From a bacterium (GTDB taxonomy: Bacteria; Armatimonadota; Fimbriimonadia; Fimbriimonadales; Fimbriimonadaceae), in the NCBI GenBank assembly GCA_027485645.1, contig JAIXQR010000007.1, positions 1 to 64,000 of the forward strand: DNA of 64,000 bases, given 5' to 3'. The translations under genes were made by a program, and so were the position numbers. Below are positions 26,480 through 35,433 of the stretch, piece by piece (the stretch's first letter is position 1; every line of letters begins with the position of its first letter). The notes under the pieces were generated by a model. It searched no databases, was not told the DNA's origin, and saw only the letters and a list, made by a program, of their open reading frames with translations.

Positions 26480-28402
26480 ATGAGGGGACTGCCATCTGCC
26501 GAACAACTGAATCAAGCTGAAGCAAAGGCCCGTTCTGGTTTCGTTGAGTCGGTCAACCGGATCAAGGAGTACGAAGCTTGGGCGAAGGCTAACCCCGGCA
26601 AATTTACGGACCGTGTTCGAAAGTTTGCCGGTCTTGGCTGGTTCATCGTCTTTTCGACCGTTGTTCTTTTGCTGGTTGCACTGGGTCTACTGATTTGGCT
26701 TGCGGTTGTCAGGGGGCGTGTTTACCCGTGGGGAATTTTTGCCATTGGTGCCGTGCTCTTTTCGGTGCTGGTAAGTCTGCTTCAGCAAAATCGCTACGAG
26801 GAGCAGTTCGAACTCACGCGAGAAGATGCCCCGCTCCTTTGGGCAGAGGTTGACAAGATCACGGCGCAATCTAGCGCCCCGCCCGTTTCAAAGATTGTTC
26901 TCGACAGCGATCTGAACGCGTACGCTGGAACCCGAAGCAAGTACCTCTTGTTCGGAAAGCGCGAACACGTTCTCACTCTGGGTTGGTCCTTACTGCAGTT
27001 CCTATCGGCAGATGAAGTACGTTCGGTGATCGCGCATGAGTTTGGGCATTTTTCCGGTCGCCACGGCAACTTTGGTGCGCGCTCACGCGGACTCTTCGCC
27101 ACGCTTTTCGCACTCTATCAAAGCCTAGCGGGAGGATTAACTGGGTTCATCTTTAAGCCCATTCTGAGCTGGTACTTCACCCGCTTTGAGGCGATGACGT
27201 TCGTTTTGGGACGTGACAACGAATACGACTCCGACGCGTTTGCGGCTAAGTACACCAGCCCCCTATCGGCCGCGCAAGGTCTTGTTCGCTCACACATTTC
27301 CGAACTTGCTCCGTTCAACCCGAAAGACGGAATCATTCCAGAAATTGCGCAACGCGCTTCCTCTCCGCCGCGAGACTTGGTTGTTCGATTACACGGTTAC
27401 ATCGCGCGGCAAGAGATCGGAAGCGAGGCCGAAGAAAACCTCCGCCAGGCGCTCAAGCAACAAACGGACTACAACGATACGCACCCCGCGCTGTCCGATC
27501 GGTTGAAAGCACTGGACCAAGTTCGGTCTTTCGATGATTGGATGGCAAGACTTCGTGCGCCGTATCGCAACGGGATCGAAGAGTTCTTTGGCGAAAACTG
27601 GCAAGCCATCGCGGAGAAGCTCTCCGCCTTTTGGTACGCGAGAATCGAACCGAAGTGGAGCGAGATCATCAGCGATCAAGAATCCATTGGAACTCGAGAA
27701 CTTGAACTACAGAATTTGCGCGCAGAAGGGAAGCTGCTCGCTTCGGGCTACGAGTCTCTTGCCTCAATCTACCAAGAGCGAAGGGACCACGCCGCGCTCA
27801 TTGAGGTCCTCCAAGAGGGCCGCGAAAAGTTTCCGGACAATGAACGCTTAATGCTCGTCGAGGGCTGGAAACGACTGAACCTAGACAAGGACGACTCTGG
27901 CCTTGCCGTTCTCGATGAGGCGATGCTCAAGGACCCCGGGATCACCGAAAGTGCGGCTAGCGTCGCGTTTGGCTACCTCTCGCAAAGGGGCGACACGGCT
28001 CTGGCGGAGAAGTATCGGCTCAAGGTCATCGAGTGGAGCGCACGGGTCGATGCGGTCCGGGCATCCATGGAAAAGCTCGCCCCGACCGATCGATTTGTTC
28101 CCGTGGACCTTGAACCCCGAGAGCGCGTCGTGCTTGCCGAGTCGCTGAAAAAAATCAGCAAACTGGATGTCGCCTTCTTGGCCGAAAAAGTCCTCACCCT
28201 CGAAACCGACTTTCGCCTGACTCTCCTGCTGGTCTTTCCAAAGAAGAAGCTTGGTTTAGAAGTGATTTCCCATACCGGCCTGGCCCAAGAGGTTGCCGAC
28301 AAGATTGAGATCAGTAAGCCCTGCCTCGTTATTGTCCCGGGGGACCTCGCCAAATGGGAGCCGATTCTCGACAACATCCGCGGTGCCCGGATTGTGGGTT
28401 GA
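26480..28402 (+). CDS. M48-family membrane metallopeptidase with TPR-like C-terminus
   Basis: 640 residues. Two TM helices at about 53-77 and 82-100 are followed by an M48 domain with zinc motif HEFGH (residues 186-190) and the third ligand in RDNEYDSDAFAAK (Glu near 246). The C-terminal half (about 400-640) has TPR-like repeats (LASIYQERRDHAALIEVLQEGREKFPDNERLMLVEGW). This resembles HtpX-like quality-control proteases that cleave membrane proteins, with repeats for protein binding. A TATGCT element ends 11 nt before ATG 26480, giving a leader of a few nucleotides at most. Confidence 0.88.
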   Translation: MRGLPSAEQLNQAEAKARSGFVESVNRIKEYEAWAKANPGKFTDRVRKFAGLGWFIVFSTVVLLLVALGLLIWLAVVRGRVYPWGIFAIGAVLFSVLVSLLQQNRYEEQFELTREDAPLLWAEVDKITAQSSAPPVSKIVLDSDLNAYAGTRSKYLLFGKREHVLTLGWSLLQFLSADEVRSVIAHEFGHFSGRHGNFGARSRGLFATLFALYQSLAGGLTGFIFKPILSWYFTRFEAMTFVLGRDNEYDSDAFAAKYTSPLSAAQGLVRSHISELAPFNPKDGIIPEIAQRASSPPRDLVVRLHGYIARQEIGSEAEENLRQALKQQTDYNDTHPALSDRLKALDQVRSFDDWMARLRAPYRNGIEEFFGENWQAIAEKLSAFWYARIEPKWSEIISDQESIGTRELELQNLRAEGKLLASGYESLASIYQERRDHAALIEVLQEGREKFPDNERLMLVEGWKRLNLDKDDSGLAVLDEAMLKDPGITESAASVAFGYLSQRGDTALAEKYRLKVIEWSARVDAVRASMEKLAPTDRFVPVDLEPRERVVLAESLKKISKLDVAFLAEKVLTLETDFRLTLLLVFPKKKLGLEVISHTGLAQEVADKIEISKPCLVIVPGDLAKWEPILDNIRGARIVG

Positions 28403-28403
28403 G

Positions 28404-28868
28404 CTAGAACGGTAACTGCGAAGTGTGCTTGTTTGTTGCGATCACGAAGTTTGAGCGGATCTGCTGGATGCCTTTGATGCGGCTGAGCTTTTCTCGAATG
28501 AAGACTTCGTACGCCTTCATATCCGGCACGACCACCTTCAGCAAGAAGTCGAAGTCGCCGCTTACGTGGAAACACTCCAAGATCTCTGGATAAAGCTGAA
28601 CTGCCTTTCGGAACCGCTCGATCGGCTGCTCCTGATGGAGGGCAAGCGTGATCTGCACCATTGCGGTCACTCGGAGCCCTAATCGATCGGCATCGAGGTG
28701 AGCGTGGAAACCACGAATCAGTCCCGCTTTCTCAAGCGCTCGAACACGCTGCAAGACCGACGGCGCGGAGAGATCGACCAGTTTTGCCAGATCGGCGTTG
28801 GTGATTCGGCCGTTGCTCTGTAACGTCTTCAGGATTTGGATGTCAACATCATCGAGGTGGGTCTTCAT
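28404..28868 (-). CDS. Lrp/AsnC-family transcriptional regulator
   Basis: 154 residues: an N-terminal winged helix-turn-helix (LDDVDIQILKTLQSNGRIT, LAKLVDLSAPSVLQRVRALEKAGLI) and a C-terminal RAM/ACT-like effector domain (VTAMVQITLALHQ, ECFHVSGDFDFLLKVVVPDM). Such proteins form octamers and sense amino acids. The target is unknown; it is divergent from rqcH (39 bp) and follows the M48 gene end by 1 bp on the opposite strand. AAGGA lies 12 nt before the ATG. Confidence 0.93.
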   Translation of the reverse strand: MKTHLDDVDIQILKTLQSNGRITNADLAKLVDLSAPSVLQRVRALEKAGLIRGFHAHLDADRLGLRVTAMVQITLALHQEQPIERFRKAVQLYPEILECFHVSGDFDFLLKVVVPDMKAYEVFIREKLSRIKGIQQIRSNFVIATNKHTSQLPF

Positions 28869-28907
28869 TTACCTAAGGTCCTTTTGATTTCTCAGTGTGA
28901 ATAAGTT

Positions 28908-30443
28908 GTGAGCGTCCTGAAGCAGATTCCCTTCGATAATTTTGTAGTTCGGTGTGTGACCGAAGAAATGCAGGCTTTGGTGGGTTCTCGCATTCAAGAA
29001 ATCCGGCAGCCGGACCCGTTTACCGTGTGGTTTGAGTCTTACCAAACCACTGTCTTTCGCTTTCTTGCGAGTTGCCATCCCACCTGGTTTCGTCTTCACT
29101 TGAGCACGCGGCGGCCGAAAACCATGCCGACCGCGACCGGATTTCTCGGAGCGCTGCGGTCGCGGTTAGAGAGCGGTCGCATCGTCGAAGTGAAGCAGTA
29201 CGGTGACGAGAGGTTTGTAACCGTCGAGGTTAGCACGGCGACCGGACCGCATTTGCTCGTGTTCGAGCTGATGGGTAAGCACTCCAATCTGATCTTGGTC
29301 GGGCCAGATCAGCGGGTGATTTCGGCGGCGAAAGTGATCGGGGATGCAAAGAGCGTTCGGCCCGTTGTGCCGGGCCGCGAGTATGTGCTGCCTCCCGTGA
29401 TGGAAGACGAAAGCTCAGTTTTCCGCCCGTCGAAGTTCCTTCTGTCCCTTGGCAAATCTGAAACGGAGCCGATGTCTCCGGTATTGGTAGCCGGCTATGG
29501 CGCTTATCCAGTCTCGGTGGCAGCTCTAGGTTATGAGGAGCAGCGTCGAGAGAATCTAAGCGGTGCGCTGGAGTCCTCCTTTGAAGCCAGGATAGACGCA
29601 GAAGCGCTCGAATCGGGGCGGACCTCCATCCTTAAACGGCTTGAGCGAGTGCAGCTCGCCCGCGAATCGGCTCTGCAACAGCTTCGCGACGCCGAATTAC
29701 GCGGCGGCAAGGCCGCCCTTTGGCAGGCCACCGGCGACCTGCTGATGGCCTATGCGTTCCAGGTTCCAAAGGAAGTCGCATCGGTCGACCTCATCAACTT
29801 CGAAGGAGAACCGGTGAAGATCACCCTGGATCCCGAACTTGACGCCATCGCTAACGCGAACCGCTATTACGAACGGGCAAAGAAGGCAAAAGGTGCTCTG
29901 GAAGGGATCGCGCAGCAGGCCGTAACCCTGACTCACGACTATCGCGCCATCCTCGAAATCACGCACCGGGTTCAGCAGGCCAAAAGCGTGGGCGAGCTGA
30001 ACAAGCTAGAAGATGAGGCCAGGCAACGGAGGTGGCTGTTTGCCGCCCAGTTGCCATCGGAGCGTAAAGACGAACGGCCATTCGAGGGGCACCGCATTCG
30101 GGAAATCTTGGGGCCGGGCGGCATCACCGTGCTTTACGGTGAGAATGCCGAGGCGAACGACTATCTCACTCTACGGGTCGCCAAGCCGAACGACTACTGG
30201 TTCCACGTTCGCGGTGCAACCAGCACCCACGTGGTGCTGCGCACCAACAACCAGCCCCAAAGAATGCAGAAGGAGCATCTTGAATTCGCCGCACGAATCG
30301 CGGTCAAAAACTCAAGCAGCAAGCACTCAAGCTACGTTCCGGTGGACTACACCCTCAAGAAATATGTTCGGAAACCGAAGAGTGCGCCCAAAGGTACGGC
30401 GACTTACACCAACGAAAAAACCCTGCATGTAGATTCAGCGTAG
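28908..30443 (+). CDS. rqcH: NFACT-family ribosome quality control protein RqcH
   Basis: 511 residues from a GTG start. The NFACT-N domain (FDNFVVRCVTEEMQALVGSRI, FELMGKHSNLILVG), helix-hairpin-helix and coiled-coil middle (about 225-365), and the NFACT-R domain (NDYWFHVRGATSTHVVLRT, near residue 425) are all recognisable. RqcH binds obstructed 50S subunits with peptidyl-tRNA and recruits tRNA-Ala to add C-terminal Ala tails. It was formerly annotated as a fibronectin-binding protein. Its 3' end overlaps that of glnD by 9 bp. Confidence 0.9.
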   Translation: MSVLKQIPFDNFVVRCVTEEMQALVGSRIQEIRQPDPFTVWFESYQTTVFRFLASCHPTWFRLHLSTRRPKTMPTATGFLGALRSRLESGRIVEVKQYGDERFVTVEVSTATGPHLLVFELMGKHSNLILVGPDQRVISAAKVIGDAKSVRPVVPGREYVLPPVMEDESSVFRPSKFLLSLGKSETEPMSPVLVAGYGAYPVSVAALGYEEQRRENLSGALESSFEARIDAEALESGRTSILKRLERVQLARESALQQLRDAELRGGKAALWQATGDLLMAYAFQVPKEVASVDLINFEGEPVKITLDPELDAIANANRYYERAKKAKGALEGIAQQAVTLTHDYRAILEITHRVQQAKSVGELNKLEDEARQRRWLFAAQLPSERKDERPFEGHRIREILGPGGITVLYGENAEANDYLTLRVAKPNDYWFHVRGATSTHVVLRTNNQPQRMQKEHLEFAARIAVKNSSSKHSSYVPVDYTLKKYVRKPKSAPKGTATYTNEKTLHVDSA

Positions 30444-32795
30444 GTTTGTGAGCATCGCATCAATTTCTTCTGCGCTCACTGCACTTCCGTCGGTGTGAGA
30501 CAGGTAGAACGCCGCCGCACCGTTGCCGGCCCACTGACCAACTCGCGCGGAAACGACGTTCCAGCCTTGCTCGGCAAAGAGGCGGGAAAACCGATACGGC
30601 ATTCCGCGACCTCGCGGAGAGCGAATTTCCAAGATTCCGGGGTTACCCTCGCGATAGGTGTAAGTGAATAGTCGCTGATTCCGGGTTGGATCCTTGCCAC
30701 GAGTACTGAGAACCTCGGCCGTTGTGACTTCACCCGAAATCACTTGTCGAAGGGTGCGACTCAACTCGCCCGCGGTCGAGTTCGGGATCGGCTTACCTCC
30801 GAAGCTGGCTACAAAAGTATCAAGTGCGATCGCCGGCTCGGACTTCGTGGTTGCAACGCGAACGGCAAGCAGGCTCAGGTCGAAGGCATAGAAGACGCCG
30901 AGCAAGCGACTTAGGAGTCCCGGGGCGTCTTGGCAGCAAACCGTCACCTCGGTCGCACTGAGCGAAGGTTTCGGCGTGAGATCCACCGTCGAATTTCCAA
31001 TGGCGGCTTCGGCGGCGTAGTGCCGATGCAAACGCACCACCTCCGGCGGGGTGCTCGCCAAGTAGTAAGCCGGCAAGCTTTCTAGAAAGGCCTCTACCGC
31101 CGCGGGATCGGTATCGGCAGTGTTGAGTGATCGCATGAGGCGACGCCGGGTTTGTCCCAGATCGATGGATTCGGCAGGTTCGCCGCTCAGGATCGCCGAA
31201 GTGGACTCAAAAAGCTGCCGCAAGAACGTGTGCATGGCCGGAGTCCAGGTTGTTTTGGAAACAGCGGCAATGTCGGCGTATGTGAGCAAAGTAAGCAGCG
31301 CTAGACGATTAGTGTCGCCAACTATCGCGGCGAACTCTGCGCTGGTCTGCGGGTGCATGAGGTCGCGCATCCGAATGAACTGCGCCATCGTCAAATGCTC
31401 CTTAACGAGCCATGCGATGGTTTCGCAAAGGTTGGGCTCCAGGCTCCATCGTTCGGCTACCGAACGAGCAATTACTTCACCGGCAATGCTGTGCGGCACG
31501 TCTCGCTGGGCCTTGCCAACGTCATGCAAAAGCGCCCCGAGGTACATCGCCTCCGGGGTCGTGATGCCATCCCGAACTTCGCGGAAGAAGGGGTCCTCGC
31601 CCAGCTCGTCCAGATTGCGGATCACCCGCATCGTATGCTCGAACACTGTGAAGTCGTGGACCGAATCGGTCGGCAACAAGAATCGACAGGCCGTCAATTC
31701 GGGCAGAAGCGATTCCAGCAACCCACACCTGTCCAAGTTGCGGATCGTATGCTCACCCGTGCGCATGGCATACAGGGCCGAAGCTCCTTTGGTCAGGGTT
31801 GGCGCGACTACCTGGTATTCGCCAACGCTGAGTCCAAGCTGGGTTGCAATTGCAATCGCGACCGCCGCGTCTCCGCTATCGGAAGGGCCGTCAAATCGGA
31901 CTTCGCCGCGGTCGGAGAAGATGCCTTCGGCGAGCGGGAACCGACTTTCGCGAACCCGGCTCAGGCTTCGCTCGTATTCGCGGTGCAGATCAACCGCCGC
32001 TTCCACGTGCTCTCCCATGAGCACATAGATGTTTTGGTTCGTCAGGTCCGCAATCTCGGCCTGGCGCGATCGGGTCAGGTGGTCCTGCAATCGCTCCGCT
32101 TGGAAGTGCAGCAGGTTTCGATTTTTGACGACCAGATCGTAGGCATCGCCGGGACGGAGCGGTTGTTCACCGATCGCATGGCGAATCCAATTTGAGGCCT
32201 GAAATGAGCGCAATCCGCCGGCCCCTTCCTTGAGGTGCGGCTCAACCACTAACGGCGTGTCGTGCGTTTTCTGCAGCCACTCATTCCGCTCTTGAGCCTT
32301 TGCGAGCACAAACTCCCCCGGAGACATCGTGTTTCGGAGCAGGTTATCGAGGGCGCGAACAAGGTCGGCCTCGCCCGCGACCAAGCGCATATCTAGCAAC
32401 CCGGTTCGAGAGGCTTGGTCCAAACCTGGCACATCACCCATCAGGCGGTAGGAGTAGCCGTAAGGAATCTTGACCACTCGCCCCAAGTAATGATCTAGGT
32501 CCAGGAAGAATCCACGCACCGCCTTTTCGACCTCAGGCGAGGTTTCATCCGCCGGAATCAAGGTCAGGTCGAGGTCAGAAGCGGGTGAGACTTCGAATCG
32601 GCCGTAGCCGCCCGTTGCGATGACGGCAAATTGGGAGCCTCCATGAACTTGGTAGAGCAGCCGAATGATCTCATCGAGGATTTCGGTGTGCTTGCGGCAC
32701 CAACTCAGCCCCGTCGGCTTGGTCGCCAAAGTCGCCACCAGGTCCAAACGGTCCTGGGCCAACTTACCAATTCGATCTTCCAGCGATGCGGTCAC
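30435..32795 (-). CDS. glnD: Bifunctional PII uridylyltransferase/uridylyl-removing enzyme
   Basis: 786 residues. Domains in order: nucleotidyltransferase (GGYGRFEVSPASDLDL, catalytic Asp 74 and Asp 76), GlnE-like linker with EPHLKEGAGGLR (residues 185-196), HD hydrolase (ALLHDVGKAQ, His 424/Asp 425), and two C-terminal ACT domains (about 620-690 and 700-786). By family it uridylylates PII when glutamine is low and removes UMP when it is high. It is the last gene of a four-gene unit starting with an ECF sigma factor; its ATG overlaps the previous stop (ATGA, 32792-32795). No PII gene (glnB) is in the window. Confidence 0.93.
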   Translation of the reverse strand: MTASLEDRIGKLAQDRLDLVATLATKPTGLSWCRKHTEILDEIIRLLYQVHGGSQFAVIATGGYGRFEVSPASDLDLTLIPADETSPEVEKAVRGFFLDLDHYLGRVVKIPYGYSYRLMGDVPGLDQASRTGLLDMRLVAGEADLVRALDNLLRNTMSPGEFVLAKAQERNEWLQKTHDTPLVVEPHLKEGAGGLRSFQASNWIRHAIGEQPLRPGDAYDLVVKNRNLLHFQAERLQDHLTRSRQAEIADLTNQNIYVLMGEHVEAAVDLHREYERSLSRVRESRFPLAEGIFSDRGEVRFDGPSDSGDAAVAIAIATQLGLSVGEYQVVAPTLTKGASALYAMRTGEHTIRNLDRCGLLESLLPELTACRFLLPTDSVHDFTVFEHTMRVIRNLDELGEDPFFREVRDGITTPEAMYLGALLHDVGKAQRDVPHSIAGEVIARSVAERWSLEPNLCETIAWLVKEHLTMAQFIRMRDLMHPQTSAEFAAIVGDTNRLALLTLLTYADIAAVSKTTWTPAMHTFLRQLFESTSAILSGEPAESIDLGQTRRRLMRSLNTADTDPAAVEAFLESLPAYYLASTPPEVVRLHRHYAAEAAIGNSTVDLTPKPSLSATEVTVCCQDAPGLLSRLLGVFYAFDLSLLAVRVATTKSEPAIALDTFVASFGGKPIPNSTAGELSRTLRQVISGEVTTAEVLSTRGKDPTRNQRLFTYTYREGNPGILEIRSPRGRGMPYRFSRLFAEQGWNVVSARVGQWAGNGAAAFYLSHTDGSAVSAEEIDAMLTNLR

Positions 32796-34345
32796 TGTTG
32801 TAGATAGTAGACCGGTTCGTTGGTGAGGAGCTTTGTCCAGATATCTTCCAGCGAGCGATCAATCGAAAAACAAACCGGGCCCGCGATCGTGGCGGCGATC
32901 ATGCCGAGCCCAACGAGGTTCCATCCGAACCGCTTCAAGCACAAACTCAGTACTCGCAAGGTGGCTATCTTCTGCACGTAGGCCCACCAAAACGGAATGA
33001 GGAAAAGGCTAGAAGCTAGGATCAGCGCGGCTTGCAGAGCCACCATGCCATCCCCGTGCCACTGAGAAACAAAATCTGCTCTCTGCACCAAGGCAAAACC
33101 CGCGAAGGACGAGAGCATGAGAGACGCCAAAATGGCGATAGCGACGGAAATGGAAATCAGGAAGACCGAAACCTGAAACAGCAAACCCAAGCTCGACTCA
33201 GCATCTCCCTCCAATTTGCTCCGGAGCTTCGTTGGCTGCAACAGGGTGAGCAGGGAACAGAGGAACATTGAGATCGGGGCGGCAATACCCTTGGTGAAGT
33301 AGTAGGTGACCCCGCCCAGGAGCAGGGCCGCCACTACGGCGCTATAGCGAGGCAGCGTGTACTTCCTCGAAACTTCCACCAGGCCACTCCCAATTAGACC
33401 AAAGACAAGTCCGATTCCCATCAAGAATAGGCATGCTTGCGGCAGGGTCGCGCACAGCACGGAATACAAAGTCAGCCGGCGAGACGTGGCGGACGGATCT
33501 GGGCGCTGAACCAGGGCGGACCATCCATCGTTGTTCTGAAAAATCTCCAGCACGTCATCCGCATCTGGACCCCTTCCCGCGGCACGAAGAGAATTTGCGA
33601 CCAAGTTCCGGCCGAGGTAAAGCCGCTTTGGCCGCGAGCCGGTGACGAGTTCGGAAGGGTACGCCGCAATATCGACGAGCTGAGAGCCGATGTCCCCGGT
33701 CGCAACGCTCTTTGCATTCGCCCGCATGAGGTTTCCGTTTCGGATCGTCGCGTACCGAATCGAAACTCCACGGGTGGACGTGAAGTCGACGCTGGAGACC
33801 ATCCGGCGCCCAAAGCGCGAAATCTGCCGGGCCGGGCTCTGCGATCGAGCGAAGTAGGCGTAGGCCGAATGCCATGACATTCGGGCGCGACTTGAAGCTG
33901 AGAGTCGATCCTTGATGTCGAGCAAGCGCGCTGATTGGTGATCATTCCACTCCGTGAGGTTTGCGGACCGTATCCAAAGCGAAACGGGGGCCTGGGCAGA
34001 AGATTGGCTCCCGACAATTGCAGACTCAGCTTGGGGCCAAAACGCGTTAAGCGGTTCCTTCCGTTTTGCTGCCGCAAGAATGGTCGATAAGGTCCGCATC
34101 TCCTTTGCGGAAAGCCCAATTCCCGAATCGATTTTTTCGGTCGCTACCTGCGTCCAGGTTGCGGCTGCGGTCAGCGAGGACGGTGCAACGAGCTTCGCTT
34201 GCTTCGCTGGCTCGAGATACTCGAATGGATCAGTCTGCACCCGAGCCGGGTCAGCGAGATAGAAAGGCCGGGTTGACGGGTGGATAACGAGAGTGAGAAG
34301 GGCACCCACAACGGCGCCCCAAAACGCTCTCGCGCCGGTGGTCAT
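32792..34345 (-). CDS. Polytopic membrane protein in ECF sigma operon
   Basis: 517 residues. One N-terminal TM helix (FWGAVVGALLTLVI), a long extracytoplasmic domain of about 270 residues rich in Ser/Arg/Ala with helical repeats, then about six TM helices from residue 300 (LPQACLFLMGIGLVFGLIG, YSAVVAALLLGGVTYYF, LLFQVSVFLISISVAIAIL, MVALQAALILASSLFLI and others). Family not recognised. Its start and stop overlap its neighbours by 4 bp each. Together with the sigma/anti-sigma pair it may sense an envelope or periplasmic signal. Confidence 0.7.
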   Translation of the reverse strand: MTTGARAFWGAVVGALLTLVIHPSTRPFYLADPARVQTDPFEYLEPAKQAKLVAPSSLTAAATWTQVATEKIDSGIGLSAKEMRTLSTILAAAKRKEPLNAFWPQAESAIVGSQSSAQAPVSLWIRSANLTEWNDHQSARLLDIKDRLSASSRARMSWHSAYAYFARSQSPARQISRFGRRMVSSVDFTSTRGVSIRYATIRNGNLMRANAKSVATGDIGSQLVDIAAYPSELVTGSRPKRLYLGRNLVANSLRAAGRGPDADDVLEIFQNNDGWSALVQRPDPSATSRRLTLYSVLCATLPQACLFLMGIGLVFGLIGSGLVEVSRKYTLPRYSAVVAALLLGGVTYYFTKGIAAPISMFLCSLLTLLQPTKLRSKLEGDAESSLGLLFQVSVFLISISVAIAILASLMLSSFAGFALVQRADFVSQWHGDGMVALQAALILASSLFLIPFWWAYVQKIATLRVLSLCLKRFGWNLVGLGMIAATIAGPVCFSIDRSLEDIWTKLLTNEPVYYLQQ

Positions 34346-34785
34346 TTCAGGTTAAGGGATTCCGATTCGAGCTCAAGGATCGGAAATTCCGATTTTGGAA
34401 TCATCCGACGAACGCTCGAGCCTTGGCCAGAATTAACCGGGTCCTGACGCTCTTGGTTCAGAACACCCACGAGGCTGAAAACGATGACCGCCGCGGCCAC
34501 GGCACTGATAAGAGCCGGCGTCCAGTAACGGAAACTGTCTTTTGCGACCTGTACCTTGGCGTTTCGCTCCAAGCGGTGGTCAAAGGCGTAAGGGGTTTCA
34601 ACCGGCAGGCTAGCGTCTTTCAGCATATTCAACGCCATCGCCATCGTATTTTCGGTCGCGGCGCAGAGCTGGCAGGTTGAACGATGATCCAGAAGGAAAT
34701 TCAATTCAGCCTCGGCGAGGTTACGATCTCGCGATTCGGAAGTCAGGCGTCGAAAACGATCGCAAGGAGCTTCCCAGCGTTTCAA
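34342..34785 (-). CDS. Anti-sigma factor with zinc-finger-like N-terminus
   Basis: 147 residues. The N-terminal cytoplasmic part has HRSTCQLC, the HxxxCxxC core of zinc-binding anti-sigma (ZAS) domains, followed by a single TM helix (YWTPALISAVAAAVIVFSLVGVL, about 86-108) and a short exported tail. The placement directly after the ECF sigma gene with a 4-bp ATGA overlap is the standard sigma/anti-sigma arrangement. It would hold the sigma factor inactive at the membrane until a signal arrives. Confidence 0.8.
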   Translation of the reverse strand: MKRWEAPCDRFRRLTSESRDRNLAEAELNFLLDHRSTCQLCAATENTMAMALNMLKDASLPVETPYAFDHRLERNAKVQVAKDSFRYWTPALISAVAAAVIVFSLVGVLNQERQDPVNSGQGSSVRRMIPKSEFPILELESESLNLK

Positions 34786-35336
34786 TCTTTCATCGCCTCC
34801 ATCCAGAGGGCTCGGAATCGCTCGCGGGCGGTGTGCAGTCGGGAACGAACCGTGCCAACCGGAACATGCATGACTTCTGCGACTTCTTCGTAGCTCAGTT
34901 GTTCCATCTCGCGAAGAATCAGGGTTGCTCGCAGTTCATGGGGCAGCTGTCCCAGCAGCTTTTCAACCAAAACTTTGTTCTCAACATCGCGACCTCGATC
35001 TGGCTGGCTAGGATCGAACTCAACCAATTCTGGTCGCTTCAGTCGCAATCGATCCATGCAGAGTCGAACGCAAATTCGATACAGGAAGCCGCTGAAGGCG
35101 CGGTCATCTCGGAGTTTTCCGATCTCTCGGAAGGCTTTCAGGAAGGCTTCTTGGGCAACATCCTCGGCCTCAAATCGGTCGCGCAGGAGGTTCGTGGCGG
35201 TTCGCAACAGGCGATTACGGTGCCGCTCGATAAGGTTGCCAATGGCGACGTGGTCTCCCGTTCGTACGCGGCTCACCCACTGACGCTCTTGCGCCGCTGG
35301 GTCCACCGTCATGATTGAGGCCACATTCCATTCCAT
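34782..35336 (-). CDS. ECF-type RNA polymerase sigma factor
   Basis: 184 residues: sigma region 2 (LIERHRNRLLRTATNLLRD, AEDVAQEAFLKAFREIGKL, FSGFLYRICVRLCMDRLRL) and region 4 (QLPHELRATLILREMEQLSYEEVAEVMHVPVGTVRSRLHTARE). The size and lack of regions 1 and 3 mark it as ECF. The first ATG (35336) has TACAGT 11 nt upstream; an alternative ATG at 35312 would remove eight residues. It heads the unit sigma, anti-sigma, membrane protein, glnD, suggesting that nitrogen-state control is co-expressed with an envelope stress or signal response. Confidence 0.92.
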   Translation of the reverse strand: MEWNVASIMTVDPAAQERQWVSRVRTGDHVAIGNLIERHRNRLLRTATNLLRDRFEAEDVAQEAFLKAFREIGKLRDDRAFSGFLYRICVRLCMDRLRLKRPELVEFDPSQPDRGRDVENKVLVEKLLGQLPHELRATLILREMEQLSYEEVAEVMHVPVGTVRSRLHTARERFRALWMEAMKD

Positions 35337-35419
35337 AAAACACTCTTACTGTACATGAGCAAGGACGCTAATCCCAAGAACAAAAGTTCACCGTACCGTT
35401 CGAGGTTCTGAGACGACGG

Positions 35420-35425
35420 TAGACT
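35420..35425 (+). promoter_or_regulatory. -10 element (TAGACT), leaderless start of LptD-like gene
   Basis: TAGACT is 2 nt from one ATG (35428) and 8 nt from the next (35434); only the second fits leaderless spacing. Confidence 0.45.
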
Positions 35426-35433
35426 CGATGCCC

